Source: Candidatus Daviesbacteria bacterium (GTDB taxonomy: Bacteria > Patescibacteriota > Microgenomatia > Daviesbacterales > UBA10151). From it: 22,600 bases of DNA. Shown here in pieces: positions 13,131 through 21,420 of this stretch. Each line of letters starts with the position of its first letter. Position 1 is the first letter of the stretch. The stretch spans positions 1 to 22,600 of the forward strand of contig JACPKO010000043.1 in the NCBI GenBank assembly GCA_016186985.1, given 5' to 3'. The position numbers were made by a program, and so were the translations under genes. Under the pieces are notes generated by a model, which searched no databases, had not been told where the DNA came from, and worked only from the letters and a program-made list of their open reading frames with translations.

Positions 13131-14105
13131 ATGGGTAAAGTAATATATTTTAACGGAAAATTTGTTCCTGAAGAAAAAGCAGTAATCCCCGTAACTACTC
13201 ATGCCCTGCATTACGGAACCGGTTGTTACGAAGGAATTCGCGCTTACTATAATGAAGAGAAAAAAGCTCTCTACGTATTCAGGCTTGAAGACCATTTTAA
13301 AAGAATGGAAAATTCTGTAAAGATAATGCATATTAAACTTCCCGGTTCGGCAAAAGAATTGTCAAAAATTGCGATAGAGCTTTTGAAAAGAAACTTTTCA
13401 GGAGCTGATGTTTACTTTCTGAACGAAGTGAAGAAAGCAAACTCTGTTTATATCCGGCCTTTAGCTTTTAAATCTGACCCTGCGATCGGTAATTTTAATC
13501 TAGCGAAGGTTTCTGATTCATTTGCAATGTACTGCGTTCCTTTGGGACGGCATTATGCAAAAGAGGAAGGATTAAAAGTAAATGTTTCTTCCTGGGTCCG
13601 TGTATCGGATAAAGCAATCCCTCCGCGGGGAAAAATAACCGGCTCTTACGCAAATACTTGTCTTGCAAAAACCGAAAGCGCGCAGTCAGGATTTGATGAG
13701 GCATTGCTTTTAGACGGGAATGGAAATGTTGTTGAAGGTTCTGCCGAAAATTTTTTTATGGTTAAGAATGGCAGTTTAATTACTCCCCTGACCAGTGCAG
13801 ATATTTTAGCAGGGGTAACTAGGGACTCAATTATTGAAATTGCAAAAAATGAATTAGGGATTGAAGTAGTCGAGCGAAACATCGCAAGAGAAGAAATTTA
13901 TGGCGCTGATGAAATATTCCTTTGCGGGACGGGTTCAGAAATTGCAGGGGTTGTGGAAATCGACGGAAGAGCAATAGGAGATGGTAAAGTTGGTCAAATT
14001 ACCGGACAAGTTAAAAAATTATATCTTGAAATCATCCACGGAAATAATCCTAAATACTTTAAGTGGCTTTCAAAAGTTGAAAGAAATGTTAAGGACCGGT
14101 TATAA
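13131..14105 (+). CDS. ilvE: Branched-chain amino acid aminotransferase
   Basis: A fold-type IV PLP transaminase of 324 residues, a usual length, that interconverts Leu, Ile and Val with their 2-keto acids using glutamate/2-oxoglutarate. Motifs are HALHYGTGCYEGIRAY near residues 24-39, YIRPLAF, the Schiff-base lysine Lys168 in PRGKITGSYANTCLAK, EGSAENFFMVKNG, TRDSIIEIA and FLCGTGSEIAGV. No export signal, so cytosolic. The promoter places the ATG 9 bases after the -10 box. It is divergent from the attenuated small-protein operon, and its 3' end overlaps the convergent PBP gene by 17 bases, with no terminator between them. Together with ilvA it suggests some branched-chain amino acid metabolism, although ilvBCD are not in the window. 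Confidence 0.95.
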   Translation: MGKVIYFNGKFVPEEKAVIPVTTHALHYGTGCYEGIRAYYNEEKKALYVFRLEDHFKRMENSVKIMHIKLPGSAKELSKIAIELLKRNFSGADVYFLNEVKKANSVYIRPLAFKSDPAIGNFNLAKVSDSFAMYCVPLGRHYAKEEGLKVNVSSWVRVSDKAIPPRGKITGSYANTCLAKTESAQSGFDEALLLDGNGNVVEGSAENFFMVKNGSLITPLTSADILAGVTRDSIIEIAKNELGIEVVERNIAREEIYGADEIFLCGTGSEIAGVVEIDGRAIGDGKVGQITGQVKKLYLEIIHGNNPKYFKWLSKVERNVKDRL

Positions 14106-16290
14106 TCGGTTGGCCGGACTGGTCTGATTGATAAGCTGAAAAAGGGTCTGTAAAAGTTATTACCTCTTTTTCTTCCTGAGTTTCTTCTTCCTGAATTTTG
14201 CGTTTTCTTGTACCAACCACTGATTTGGGTGAGTATCCGGCGACCATCAAATCCTTGTGTCCATCAACAGTACCGTTTACTATGCCGGCAGGTTTTGCAA
14301 AAACAGCGGGAGTTGTATTTTTCAAAACTTCGCTCATAATCCTGTTCCAAATTGGTGCAGCTCCTGTTACTCCCGAGGCAAGCTGCTGGTTCATAGGGCT
14401 ATTATCGTTATTGCCGACCCAAACCCCTACAACATAATCCGGAGTATATCCAAATGTCCAGTTGTCCCTTTTATTATCACTAGTCCCGGTTTTAACGGCA
14501 ACCTGGAATCCCGGAATATTAAGAAGAGAGTTTGAACCAAAAGCCGGGGTGCGGGCTTTATTATCAGATAAAATATCAGTGATCAGGTACGCGATAGCCG
14601 GTTCGAGAACTGTTTCCCCTTCCTGGTTCGTGTTATCTTCGATAATATTTCCCTTTGAATCTGTTATCCTTAAAGTTTCGTTTATCTTGTTCTTTTTACC
14701 TATTTGGGAGAAAGTTGAATAAACCTGCATCATATCAATCATTCTTACTTCGCCTCCTCCTAAAGTCAGGGAAAGGCCATAACGGCTGGAATCATTTAAT
14801 GTTGTAATCCCTAAACTTTTGGCAGTTCTTAAAAGTTCTGGTATCCCTACAACAGCTAACATTTTTACCGCAGGTACATTTAAAGACGAGGCCAGGGCGG
14901 TGCGTATTGTAACCGGGCCATGGAATTTGCCGTCATAATTTACAGGTGTATAAGTTTCCCAAAGGGACCGGAAACTCACAGGGCTATCAAGCAATGTAGT
15001 GCCCGGAGAATACCCTTGTTTAAAAGCTGCCGTATATGTGATTGGTTTTATCGAGGATCCTGGCTGTCTTAAGGCAGTTGCAACATTAAAGTTTCCGCTT
15101 TTTAAGTCCCAATAATTTTTACTGCCGACCATCGCCAGAATATCTCCGGTTTTAGGAGCGACGATCATTACTGCTCCATTTCCGATGTTTAAATTTTTAA
15201 GCTTATCAACTTCTTCGGAAACAATGCGTTCTGCCATTTCCTGGGTTTTTAAATCCAGAGTTGTATATACCCGTAGACCTCCCTGGGCCAGGAAACGGCT
15301 GCCAAATTCTTCCGATAATTTAGAGCGCACATATAAAACGAAATGTGGGGCTTTTATTTCACTTATGAGTGGTTTAATTTGAAGTGTTTCTTCGTAAGCT
15401 TTCTGCGCAAGATCCTGACTGATAAATCCATCCTCAACAATCCTTCTTAGGGCCTGTTTTTGCCGAAACTTTGATAATTCCGGATTCGTCCCATATGGCG
15501 AGTAAGTCGTGGGAGATGCCGGGAGTCCTGCTAAAAACGCACTCTCCGCTAAACTTAAATCTTTAACATTTTTACCAAAATAAGTCTGTGCAGCTGCACC
15601 GATTCCCCAGGATGTCCCCCCATAAGGTACTTCGTTAAAATACATTTCCAGAATTTCTTCTTTGGAAAAAATTCTTTCAGTCCAAAACGCCAGGATGATT
15701 TCTTTAGCTTTTCGCTTCAGTGTCCTCTCAGGTGTAAGCAAAGTATTTTTGATAAGCTGCTGGGTTATTGTTGATCCTCCTGAAACTTTGCCATCTTTCA
15801 AAAACAATATTGCAGCCCTTGCAATTCCGTAAAAATCAACCCCAAAATGACTGTAGAAATTTTTGTCCTCCATCGCAATTGTGGCATGTACTAAATCAGG
15901 AGGTATCTCGCTAAGTTTTACAGGGGTCCTGTTTTTACCCTCATAAAATCTGTAAAGCAAAACTCCATTTCTGTCATAAAATTCTGTAGTTGTTGGAGTA
16001 GGCAAACTTTTAAGATTTAGAGGAGAAGGTAAATCGTGAGCAATGCTAACTAAAAAATATGAGTATCCTGCAAAAGAAATCCCCAATATTAAAACCAAAA
16101 AACTAATACGGAACTTTAACCACCCCACAGGTATGCTTTTGGGTTTAGGTTTAAATAATCTTTTTTTAGGATTGATTATACTTAATGTTAAATTAATTCC
16201 CAGATTTCCCAGTTTCAGAAGAAGCCACAACAAAATTAAGATAGGATAAGCCCAAAAATTTTTCTTACCGCCAATATTTAGTATGCCCAT
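14089..16290 (-). CDS. Class A penicillin-binding protein (GT51 + transpeptidase)
   Basis: A bifunctional peptidoglycan synthase of 733 residues. N-terminal hydrophobic segments (residues about 13-37 and 61-80) anchor it in the membrane. The glycosyltransferase GT51 domain has the catalytic Glu141 in AMEDKNFYSHFG, then GGSTITQQLIKN and EMYFNEVPYGG. The transpeptidase domain has the active-site Ser412 in GSSIKP (SxxK), SLN at 469-471 and VKTGTSDNK. The C-terminal tail is acidic and then Ser/Gln rich. The ends are complete. The start at ATG 16288-16290 lacks a clear Shine-Dalgarno sequence. It follows the transporter/glycosidase fusion gene by about 80 bases on the same strand, after a weak hairpin, and may share read-through transcription. 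Its 3' end overlaps ilvE by 17 bases. Confidence 0.95.
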   Translation of the reverse strand: MGILNIGGKKNFWAYPILILLWLLLKLGNLGINLTLSIINPKKRLFKPKPKSIPVGWLKFRISFLVLILGISFAGYSYFLVSIAHDLPSPLNLKSLPTPTTTEFYDRNGVLLYRFYEGKNRTPVKLSEIPPDLVHATIAMEDKNFYSHFGVDFYGIARAAILFLKDGKVSGGSTITQQLIKNTLLTPERTLKRKAKEIILAFWTERIFSKEEILEMYFNEVPYGGTSWGIGAAAQTYFGKNVKDLSLAESAFLAGLPASPTTYSPYGTNPELSKFRQKQALRRIVEDGFISQDLAQKAYEETLQIKPLISEIKAPHFVLYVRSKLSEEFGSRFLAQGGLRVYTTLDLKTQEMAERIVSEEVDKLKNLNIGNGAVMIVAPKTGDILAMVGSKNYWDLKSGNFNVATALRQPGSSIKPITYTAAFKQGYSPGTTLLDSPVSFRSLWETYTPVNYDGKFHGPVTIRTALASSLNVPAVKMLAVVGIPELLRTAKSLGITTLNDSSRYGLSLTLGGGEVRMIDMMQVYSTFSQIGKKNKINETLRITDSKGNIIEDNTNQEGETVLEPAIAYLITDILSDNKARTPAFGSNSLLNIPGFQVAVKTGTSDNKRDNWTFGYTPDYVVGVWVGNNDNSPMNQQLASGVTGAAPIWNRIMSEVLKNTTPAVFAKPAGIVNGTVDGHKDLMVAGYSPKSVVGTRKRKIQEEETQEEKEVITFTDPFSAYQSDQSGQPIITGP

Positions 16291-16348
16291 AAATACCTAG
16301 TAGTTAAAAATGGCAGAAAGGAGATTGAAAATATTTTAGTTGAGAATT

Positions 16349-16365
16349 CCTCTAAATACTAGAGG
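16349..16365 (-). terminator. Weak hairpin after the fusion gene
   Basis: CCTCTA-AATAC-TAGAGG is a perfect 6-bp stem just past the stop of the transporter/glycosidase gene. On the minus strand it is followed by AATTCTC, not a U-run, so termination would be weak. Confidence 0.35.
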
Positions 16366-16369
16366 TACT

Positions 16370-18187
16370 TTAGCCATCAAAAATTAACCTGGCCTGCTGC
16401 CAATAAGCGGGTATTCCTTGCTCTTTCATATAATACCACCACTCGACCCCCCAAAATAATATTGGGTCCATTCTTGTTTGCTTGGCATACACAAAGTTAC
16501 TTATGAGTTGTTTAACAGGGAAAAGACTTGTGAGTTTGCCAAGGGAAGTTTCAGGGATGCTGCTGCCATCATCCGTCCAGGGTTCTGCCTGCAGTTCTGA
16601 AATCATAGTTTTCTTACTTTGCGATCCGGTAATGAATTTAACTGCATTGGATTTGATATGATAAAAAATCGGCGGCAAGGGGTAAGAAACCAGTCCAAAA
16701 TGCGGGCTCCAAACTCTCCTATAGAGAGTGGTTCCAAAAATATCCCCTGTTTTAATAGTTTGCATCCATCCTGATAGCTCTCCGGAGTCGGTGATAATAA
16801 TTGGCCGGGTGTCACTTTTTCTTACTGTCTGGATTTCCTGAAGCAGTCTTTGTTTATCAGGTTTTGGACAAATCCCAAAATTAACAAACGGCTCATTTTC
16901 CACCTGCCAGGACAAAATGTTGGGATATTTTTTAAAGGCTTCAATTTCTGCCTGTACAAGTTCAACGATCTCACTGTTAAATTGGTCCTGCTGTAAGTTT
17001 TTTGTCCAGTCGGGTCTGAAACATTCCGGCCAGCGGGGTTGTTTAAAACCTAAAACTAAGATTATTTCGGTACGTGAGTCAGCTGCCATCTTTACAAACT
17101 CTTCTGTTTGCGAAAAATCAAATTCATTAGGATTTTTCTCCACCTCGTCCCAATAAAGAGGAAGCCTGATTATTTCAGGATTTAACTCATTTATTATATT
17201 TTCATAAACTTCCCGGGGGTCCAGTCCTAATTCCCGTGCGTATCTGGCAGAGAATGTCACACCCGTTTTAGGTTTTAACTGGGGTAATGTTTCAAAAGAC
17301 AGCATCCAAAGCCCAAAAAAGATTAAAACAATTCCAACGATTTTACCGGCTAAATGAGACTGGTTTAAGTCCTGGTGAAATGCAGACGGAAATTTCTTAG
17401 CAAAGAGCAAGCCCAGGATAAACAGAAAAACATATTGTATCCCCTGGATTGAATTGATGACCGCAGGGCTAGCCAGGGAAATTGAAAATGTTAATAAAAG
17501 TTGAGAAATCCCTCCGCTTGCCTGTCCAATAAAAAGCAAAACACCGGTTTTGGACCAGAGAAAAGCCGGGGTATGGAGATTGGAATCTGAGAATACAATC
17601 TTTCTTAAAAAAGGAAAAATTAAAGTAGCGAAGATAACTGGTATCAAAATAAGCCTTGAATAGACTAAGACAGATAGAAAATTGCTCCCCTCGTAAGCCA
17701 GTTTAAGCAGAAAGTAAGAATTAGCAAAAAATAGCGCGGATGTAAGCTCAAGTTCAACCTCCAGGAAAGAAAATTTGCCTTGAAGGTAGGGGAAAACTAA
17801 AAATATTAAACCCAGGAGCAGAAAAATTATTGCCCAAACCTCATTTAAATTGATAGAACCGGAGACGGAGGACATAAAAAGTAAAATAATGGGGATAAGG
17901 GTGCCAATGACAGGAATAACCCTTATGGCTTCCCCGCTCTTAAGTGCCTTGAACATAAAATAAGCGCCCAGGGTCCAAAGGATTGTTGACGCGCTAGCAA
18001 TCAGCAAGACAGTAGGAGGGGGCATTTTTGAGAAAGGTACTGCAAATAAAACCGCAAGGCTAAAAACTGAAATGTAAAAAACATAAAGGGCCGGGTTGGG
18101 AAATCTTTTAACCAGCAGGATTTTGTCTAATGTAACGGATACTGCGTTTAATAAATATGCCAAAATTGCAACTATTAAATAATTCAT
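16370..18187 (-). CDS. EamA/DMT-type transporter fused to a glycoside hydrolase domain
   Basis: A 605-residue fusion. Residues 1-298 hold about ten hydrophobic helices in two halves, the pattern of EamA/DMT small-molecule exporters (SGEAIRVIPVIGTLIPI is typical). Residues from about 308 form a TIM-barrel glycosidase of the GH5/GH39 kind: FSARYARELG, IIRLPLYWDEVE, then WQVENEPF with the likely acid/base Glu432, and MISELQAEPW with the likely nucleophile Glu531. With ten helices both ends would be on the same side; whether that is outside cannot be told from the sequence. The gene begins 5 bases after the GH1 stop, so the two are one operon. The substrate is unknown. No stop or frameshift at the joint, so the fusion looks genuine. 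Confidence 0.85.
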   Translation of the reverse strand: MNYLIVAILAYLLNAVSVTLDKILLVKRFPNPALYVFYISVFSLAVLFAVPFSKMPPPTVLLIASASTILWTLGAYFMFKALKSGEAIRVIPVIGTLIPIILLFMSSVSGSINLNEVWAIIFLLLGLIFLVFPYLQGKFSFLEVELELTSALFFANSYFLLKLAYEGSNFLSVLVYSRLILIPVIFATLIFPFLRKIVFSDSNLHTPAFLWSKTGVLLFIGQASGGISQLLLTFSISLASPAVINSIQGIQYVFLFILGLLFAKKFPSAFHQDLNQSHLAGKIVGIVLIFFGLWMLSFETLPQLKPKTGVTFSARYARELGLDPREVYENIINELNPEIIRLPLYWDEVEKNPNEFDFSQTEEFVKMAADSRTEIILVLGFKQPRWPECFRPDWTKNLQQDQFNSEIVELVQAEIEAFKKYPNILSWQVENEPFVNFGICPKPDKQRLLQEIQTVRKSDTRPIIITDSGELSGWMQTIKTGDIFGTTLYRRVWSPHFGLVSYPLPPIFYHIKSNAVKFITGSQSKKTMISELQAEPWTDDGSSIPETSLGKLTSLFPVKQLISNFVYAKQTRMDPILFWGVEWWYYMKEQGIPAYWQQARLIFDG

Positions 18188-18192
18188 AATTT

Positions 18193-19509
18193 TCAGTCAT
18201 TGAAATGTTCGCACAAAGCTTTGGGGCCGTCATGCATATAACACAAAACCTCCTCCACCCTTATAGTATGCCCCAATAGCCTTAGGAGTGAGTGAGGTAT
18301 CTTATTGTGCTTTGCTATTTCTGAATAAACATAAGCGGAAGGCCGTATTGTTCTCTTTAAGGTTTTGTAGTCTATCTCAACCAGGCCGAATCTTGGCGCA
18401 AACCCTTCGTGCCACTCAAAATTGTCAGTTAAGGACCAATAAAAAAATCCTTTGACCCTAACTCCTGACCCGATAGCCCTGTAAACTTCCGACAAATACT
18501 GGATTAAAAAGCGGGTCCTGCGGTCGTCGTTTGTTGAAGCAATTCCGCATTCAGTTATGTAAATCGGTTTATGGTTAGAGATATCTTCCAAAACATCAAA
18601 AATTCCCTCAGGAAAAATTTCCCATCCTAAATCTGAAACCTCACGGTGCTGGTTCTCGGCCTCTTCTATCGTTGGAAAAAGCCGCTTGTTTCTATTAAAC
18701 CGGCGATGAAAGTAATAATTTATGCCCAGAAAATCATGACAGCCGCCCGTTAAGTTGTAAAAAGTATGGTTTGCGATAATATCGCTAAAATAAACGGAGA
18801 ACAATTCGATCAATGAATGTTTATGACTGGAATGATAAGACTGTAAATTTTGTGCGATTCCGACAGGTTTCCCTCCGCGCAGATGTAAATATTGATAAGC
18901 TTTTTTATGAGCTTGCGCCAGATTCCACAGGACATAAAGGGCCCGGGTGCGGCTTTTCTTTTGGGGAGGCCAAACGCCCTCAAGATATGCCATAAATATA
19001 TAGACTCCGGGTTCATTTAAGGTTACCCAAAAATCAACGAACCGGTCTATTTCCGGGACGACCCGTTTTAGAAACCGCACAAAATACTCGCCGGTTAACG
19101 GATTTTCCCAGCCGCCAATATCAGATACCCACTGCGGCAATGTAAAATGCCACAGTGTCAGCATAACCTTAAAGTGTTTATCTTTTAAGGATTTTAAAAC
19201 CTGCTTGTAGTGGATAATAGCAGTTTCATCGTAAATTCCGGGTTTAGGTTCAATTCTTGCCCATTCGATAGAAAGCCTTTGGGAATTTAAGTTTAAGTTT
19301 TGAGCAAGCGTAATATCTTCTTCAAACCGGTTATATTGGTCTGTGGCATCTCCGCTGCGTTTTTCTTCAGAGTGCTTTTGTTCCCATTCCCACCAGTCAC
19401 TGTTTACATTCCCTCCTTCAACCTGGTGGGCAGATGAAGCTGACCCCCAAAGAAAACCTTCGGGGAATTTTAAAGGGCCATGGTCATGTTGTTCTTTTGG
19501 GGGTTCCAT
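18193..19509 (-). CDS. GH1 family beta-glycosidase
   Basis: A 438-residue family 1 glycoside hydrolase, a retaining enzyme acting on beta-linked glucosides or galactosides. Motifs are FPEGFLWGSASSAHQVEG at the N-terminus, RLSIEWARIEP, LWHFTLPQWV, the acid/base Glu166 in VTLNEPGVY, FLGINYY, the nucleophile Glu320 in YITECGIA (usually ITENG), and YWSLTDNFEWHEGF. There is no signal peptide, so it is probably cytosolic, possibly acting on imported disaccharides or glycosides. It is slightly short for the family. It starts 5 bases after the prepilin stop and is followed 5 bases later by the transporter/glycosidase fusion. Confidence 0.93.
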   Translation of the reverse strand: MEPPKEQHDHGPLKFPEGFLWGSASSAHQVEGGNVNSDWWEWEQKHSEEKRSGDATDQYNRFEEDITLAQNLNLNSQRLSIEWARIEPKPGIYDETAIIHYKQVLKSLKDKHFKVMLTLWHFTLPQWVSDIGGWENPLTGEYFVRFLKRVVPEIDRFVDFWVTLNEPGVYIFMAYLEGVWPPQKKSRTRALYVLWNLAQAHKKAYQYLHLRGGKPVGIAQNLQSYHSSHKHSLIELFSVYFSDIIANHTFYNLTGGCHDFLGINYYFHRRFNRNKRLFPTIEEAENQHREVSDLGWEIFPEGIFDVLEDISNHKPIYITECGIASTNDDRRTRFLIQYLSEVYRAIGSGVRVKGFFYWSLTDNFEWHEGFAPRFGLVEIDYKTLKRTIRPSAYVYSEIAKHNKIPHSLLRLLGHTIRVEEVLCYMHDGPKALCEHFND

Positions 19510-19514
19510 TTTAA

Positions 19515-20057
19515 CTACTTACTGGTTATGACAAAAAGATTCTTTTGGCTTGTGGGGTCGGCTAGGTTATTGCCGTCACAATACTTGTACTGCTTTATTT
19601 CATTTCTATCCGGATCGGATGCATTTTCTAGTCTGGTTGCCAGAAGATAATAGTTACCTGCTCCAACAGTGCATCCGTTTCCGTCTCGAAATCCATAACC
19701 ATAATTAGAACCGGTCGATGGATTGCCGTCATCTTTCAGGGGGTCGTGAGGCATGGTGTTGATATAATTTTTATCCAGATTTACTGGGGTGAAACTTGCG
19801 CAAAATCCAGTTGACCGTTCAACTAGCCAAAAAGGGGGTGAGTCTGAACTTTGGACCCAGCCGTCTGTACAAGGAAATCTTTTATTTTTTTGATGGTATA
19901 GTTCAAGCGCTGTTGCAACTTGCCTTAAATCCTGTTTTCTTTTGGCATCGCGGGCAAGTTTTTGAGCCTGAGAATAACTTGCCAGTCCTATTGCGGAAAT
20001 AATTGCAATAATAGAGATGGTTATCATTAACTCAATAAGGGTGAAACCCCTGGGCAT
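19515..20057 (-). CDS. Type IV pilin-like prepilin
   Basis: A 180-residue pseudopilin/pilin subunit. The N-terminus MPRGFTLIELMITISIIAI has a very short basic leader, the prepilin peptidase site after Gly4, Glu at mature position 5, and the hydrophobic assembly helix. It is followed by a GspG-like region (ARDAKRKQDLRQVATALELY) and a globular domain with Cys pairs. It would be exported and assembled by type IV pilus machinery, none of which is in the window. It is the first gene of a tight operon with GH1 and the transporter/glycosidase fusion. A promoter candidate upstream is weak (TTGTCA, 17 bases, AATATT). Confidence 0.9.
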   Translation of the reverse strand: MPRGFTLIELMITISIIAIISAIGLASYSQAQKLARDAKRKQDLRQVATALELYHQKNKRFPCTDGWVQSSDSPPFWLVERSTGFCASFTPVNLDKNYINTMPHDPLKDDGNPSTGSNYGYGFRDGNGCTVGAGNYYLLATRLENASDPDRNEIKQYKYCDGNNLADPTSQKNLFVITSK

Positions 20058-20100
20058 ATATTAAGCATACAATATTAATGGACAATTTAGAATTGACAAA

Positions 20101-20300
20101 GTAAGCAGAGCTTGCCTTTCAGGTAAGCAGAGCTTGGCGCTTCGCACTAAGCAGAGCTTGCCTATAGGTAAGCAGAGCTTGCCTGTTTGCTCCGCAAAAG
20201 ATAACAACCTTGCATTCGCAAGAACGTTGCCAATTTGCTCCGCAAAAGATAACAACCTTGCATTCGCAAGAACGTTGCCAATTTGCTCCGCAAAAGGTAG
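20101..20300. repeat. Palindrome-rich tandem repeat array
   Basis: Two units lie side by side. First, four copies of GTAAGCAGAGCTTG(C/G) begin at 20101, 20123, 20147 and 20168; each has the core AAGC-AGA-GCTT, and the third starts CTAAGC. Second, a 48-bp unit is repeated exactly, at 20186-20233 and 20234-20281, with a third partial copy from 20282 to about 20300. Each 48-bp unit carries two hairpins, TTTGC-TCC-GCAAA and CTTGC-ATTC-GCAAG, the latter flanked by CAAC/GTTG. The array fills the gap between the prepilin gene and tRNA-Trp. Open frames across it on both strands are repeat translations, not genes. Confidence 0.9.
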
Positions 20301-20314
20301 AATTTTAACAGTAA

Positions 20315-20387
20315 ACGGACGTAGCTCAATTGGTAGAGCACTGGTCTCCAAAACCAGCGGTTCGGGGTTCGATTCCCTGCGTCCGTG
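20315..20387 (+). tRNA. tRNA-Trp(CCA)
   Basis: The acceptor stem is ACGGACG/CGTCCGT, discriminator G at 20387. The D arm is GCTC...GAGC. The anticodon stem CTGGT/ACCAG has loop CTCCAAA, reading CCA. The T arm is CGGGG-TTCGATT-CCCTG. CCA is not encoded. It lies on the plus strand between minus-strand genes. Confidence 0.95.
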
Positions 20388-20410
20388 CATCAAAATTATT
20401 TTAACCTTAC

Positions 20411-21364
20411 CTAGCTTGTTAGCAGGGCATTCATTTGCGATAAATCAAAAGAGTTAATTCTTCTGTCATTATTGAAATCAAGCTGGAAGTGGGAAGTAAT
20501 ATCTATCGCAGGACTCCATTTTGAATATAGGATAGACAGGTCCTGAAGGTCAATTTTTCCGTCATTGTTTCCATCCCCTTTTTGCGTTTGAGTGCTTGAG
20601 GGAGAAGGAGAGGGAGAAGGAGAGGTAGAAGGTGATGATGAAGGAGAGGGAGAAGGAGATCCTGATGAGGCCGGGGATGGTGATGATGAAGGTGATGATG
20701 AAGGAGAGGGAGAAGGAGACGCCTGGGAAGATCCTGAAGGTGAGGGGCTTGGGCTCGAGGGAGCCGGGTTTAAAGTTATAGTTTGGGGTTTGAAGGATTT
20801 AATTTTATCTTTATCGTCCCCATCTTTAACGGTTACTTTTGTTGATTTTTCGACAAAACTTATTGTTGTTTGACTGCTTGAACTGGCTATAACCCTAAAT
20901 TTTAAGGAGGCAAGAATTCCTGACCCGCTTGCTTCCTTAAACAGCTTTTTTTGAAGCCTCATCTTTATAGTTCCCGCAGCTTTTTCAACAGGCGTCACCT
21001 CGGTTGTCTCATCTAAAAAAGTACCCGGAAGGGCGCTAAGAAGCTTTAATTTTACAGGATCGTAACTGATGGATAACTCAACTTTTGAAACAATTTTTCC
21101 GTTGGTATTGATATAAAGATCACTGGTAACCTCTTCGTTAAGTGATGCTGTTAATGTTTGAGGCTGTATTAATAATTCTGAACGCTCATCACCCGCTTGC
21201 GGGAAGAATTGGGTAGGCTTTCCAGAGATATAAACTCCGAGACCGACTGCAAATAATAAAAATACAGTGAGTAAACCTCCAAGAATCTTTTTATTTTTGA
21301 AAAAACCCGGCTTTTTGTTCTCGCTAAACAATACCACAGGATCTGAAAGGGCCTTAAAATCCAT
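20411..21364 (-). CDS. Membrane-anchored protein with cohesin-like and dockerin domains
   Basis: A 317-residue surface protein. A cytoplasmic N-terminus is followed by a membrane helix (residues about 29-47). Residues about 60-195 form a cohesin-like beta-sandwich (LTASLNEEVTSDLYINTNG, then VSKVELSISYDPVKL). A Ser/Pro linker covers about 200-263. A C-terminal dockerin-type module has two calcium-loop repeats, DGNNDGKIDLQDLS and DFNNDRRINSFDLS; the second has Arg where the loop usually has Gly. Cohesin and dockerin modules normally bind each other, so self-assembly or surface tethering is possible. A leaderless-type promoter (TTTACA 21396-21401, 18 bases, TATAGT 21372-21377) lies 7 bases before the ATG. 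The linker DNA contains a 29-bp exact repeat 60 bp apart. Confidence 0.88.
   Translation of the reverse strand: MDFKALSDPVVLFSENKKPGFFKNKKILGGLLTVFLLFAVGLGVYISGKPTQFFPQAGDERSELLIQPQTLTASLNEEVTSDLYINTNGKIVSKVELSISYDPVKLKLLSALPGTFLDETTEVTPVEKAAGTIKMRLQKKLFKEASGSGILASLKFRVIASSSSQTTISFVEKSTKVTVKDGDDKDKIKSFKPQTITLNPAPSSPSPSPSGSSQASPSPSPSSSPSSSPSPASSGSPSPSPSSSPSTSPSPSPSPSSTQTQKGDGNNDGKIDLQDLSILYSKWSPAIDITSHFQLDFNNDRRINSFDLSQMNALLTS
20591..20740. repeat. Purine-rich low-complexity repeat in the linker coding region
   Basis: The plus strand is almost all purine here (GGAGAA, GATGAT units). A 29-bp stretch at 20631-20659 recurs exactly at 20691-20719, a 60-bp (20-codon) period. Because the period is a multiple of three, gain or loss of a unit would change linker length without breaking the frame. 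Confidence 0.8.
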
Positions 21365-21371
21365 ATATTTA

Positions 21372-21401
21372 ACTATAGCTAATACTGAGAATGGTTGTAA
21401 A
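21372..21401 (-). promoter_or_regulatory. Promoter of the cohesin/dockerin gene, leaderless type
   Basis: TTTACA, 18-base spacer, TATAGT, with the ATG 7 bases after the -10 box. Transcription would start at or next to the A of ATG. Confidence 0.5.
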
Positions 21402-21420
21402 GCTTGTGATTCTTTTTAGG

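Noticed and set aside
14089..14105. Missing terminator between ilvE and the PBP gene as a special regulatory overlap
   Set aside because: Short convergent overlaps are common in compact genomes; ilvA and the 72-aa ORF show another one of four bases.
20186..20300. 48-bp repeats as a CRISPR array
   Set aside because: The repeats are contiguous with no unique spacers, and no cas gene is present.
20061..20457. Two ORFs of about 107-110 codons on opposite strands across the tandem repeats
   Set aside because: They translate the 48-bp and 22-bp repeats and run through the tRNA-Trp gene, so they are repeat artefacts.
20592..20873. 93-codon plus-strand ORF rich in Glu and Gly
   Set aside because: Shadow of the Ser/Pro linker of the cohesin/dockerin gene, produced by low-complexity sequence.
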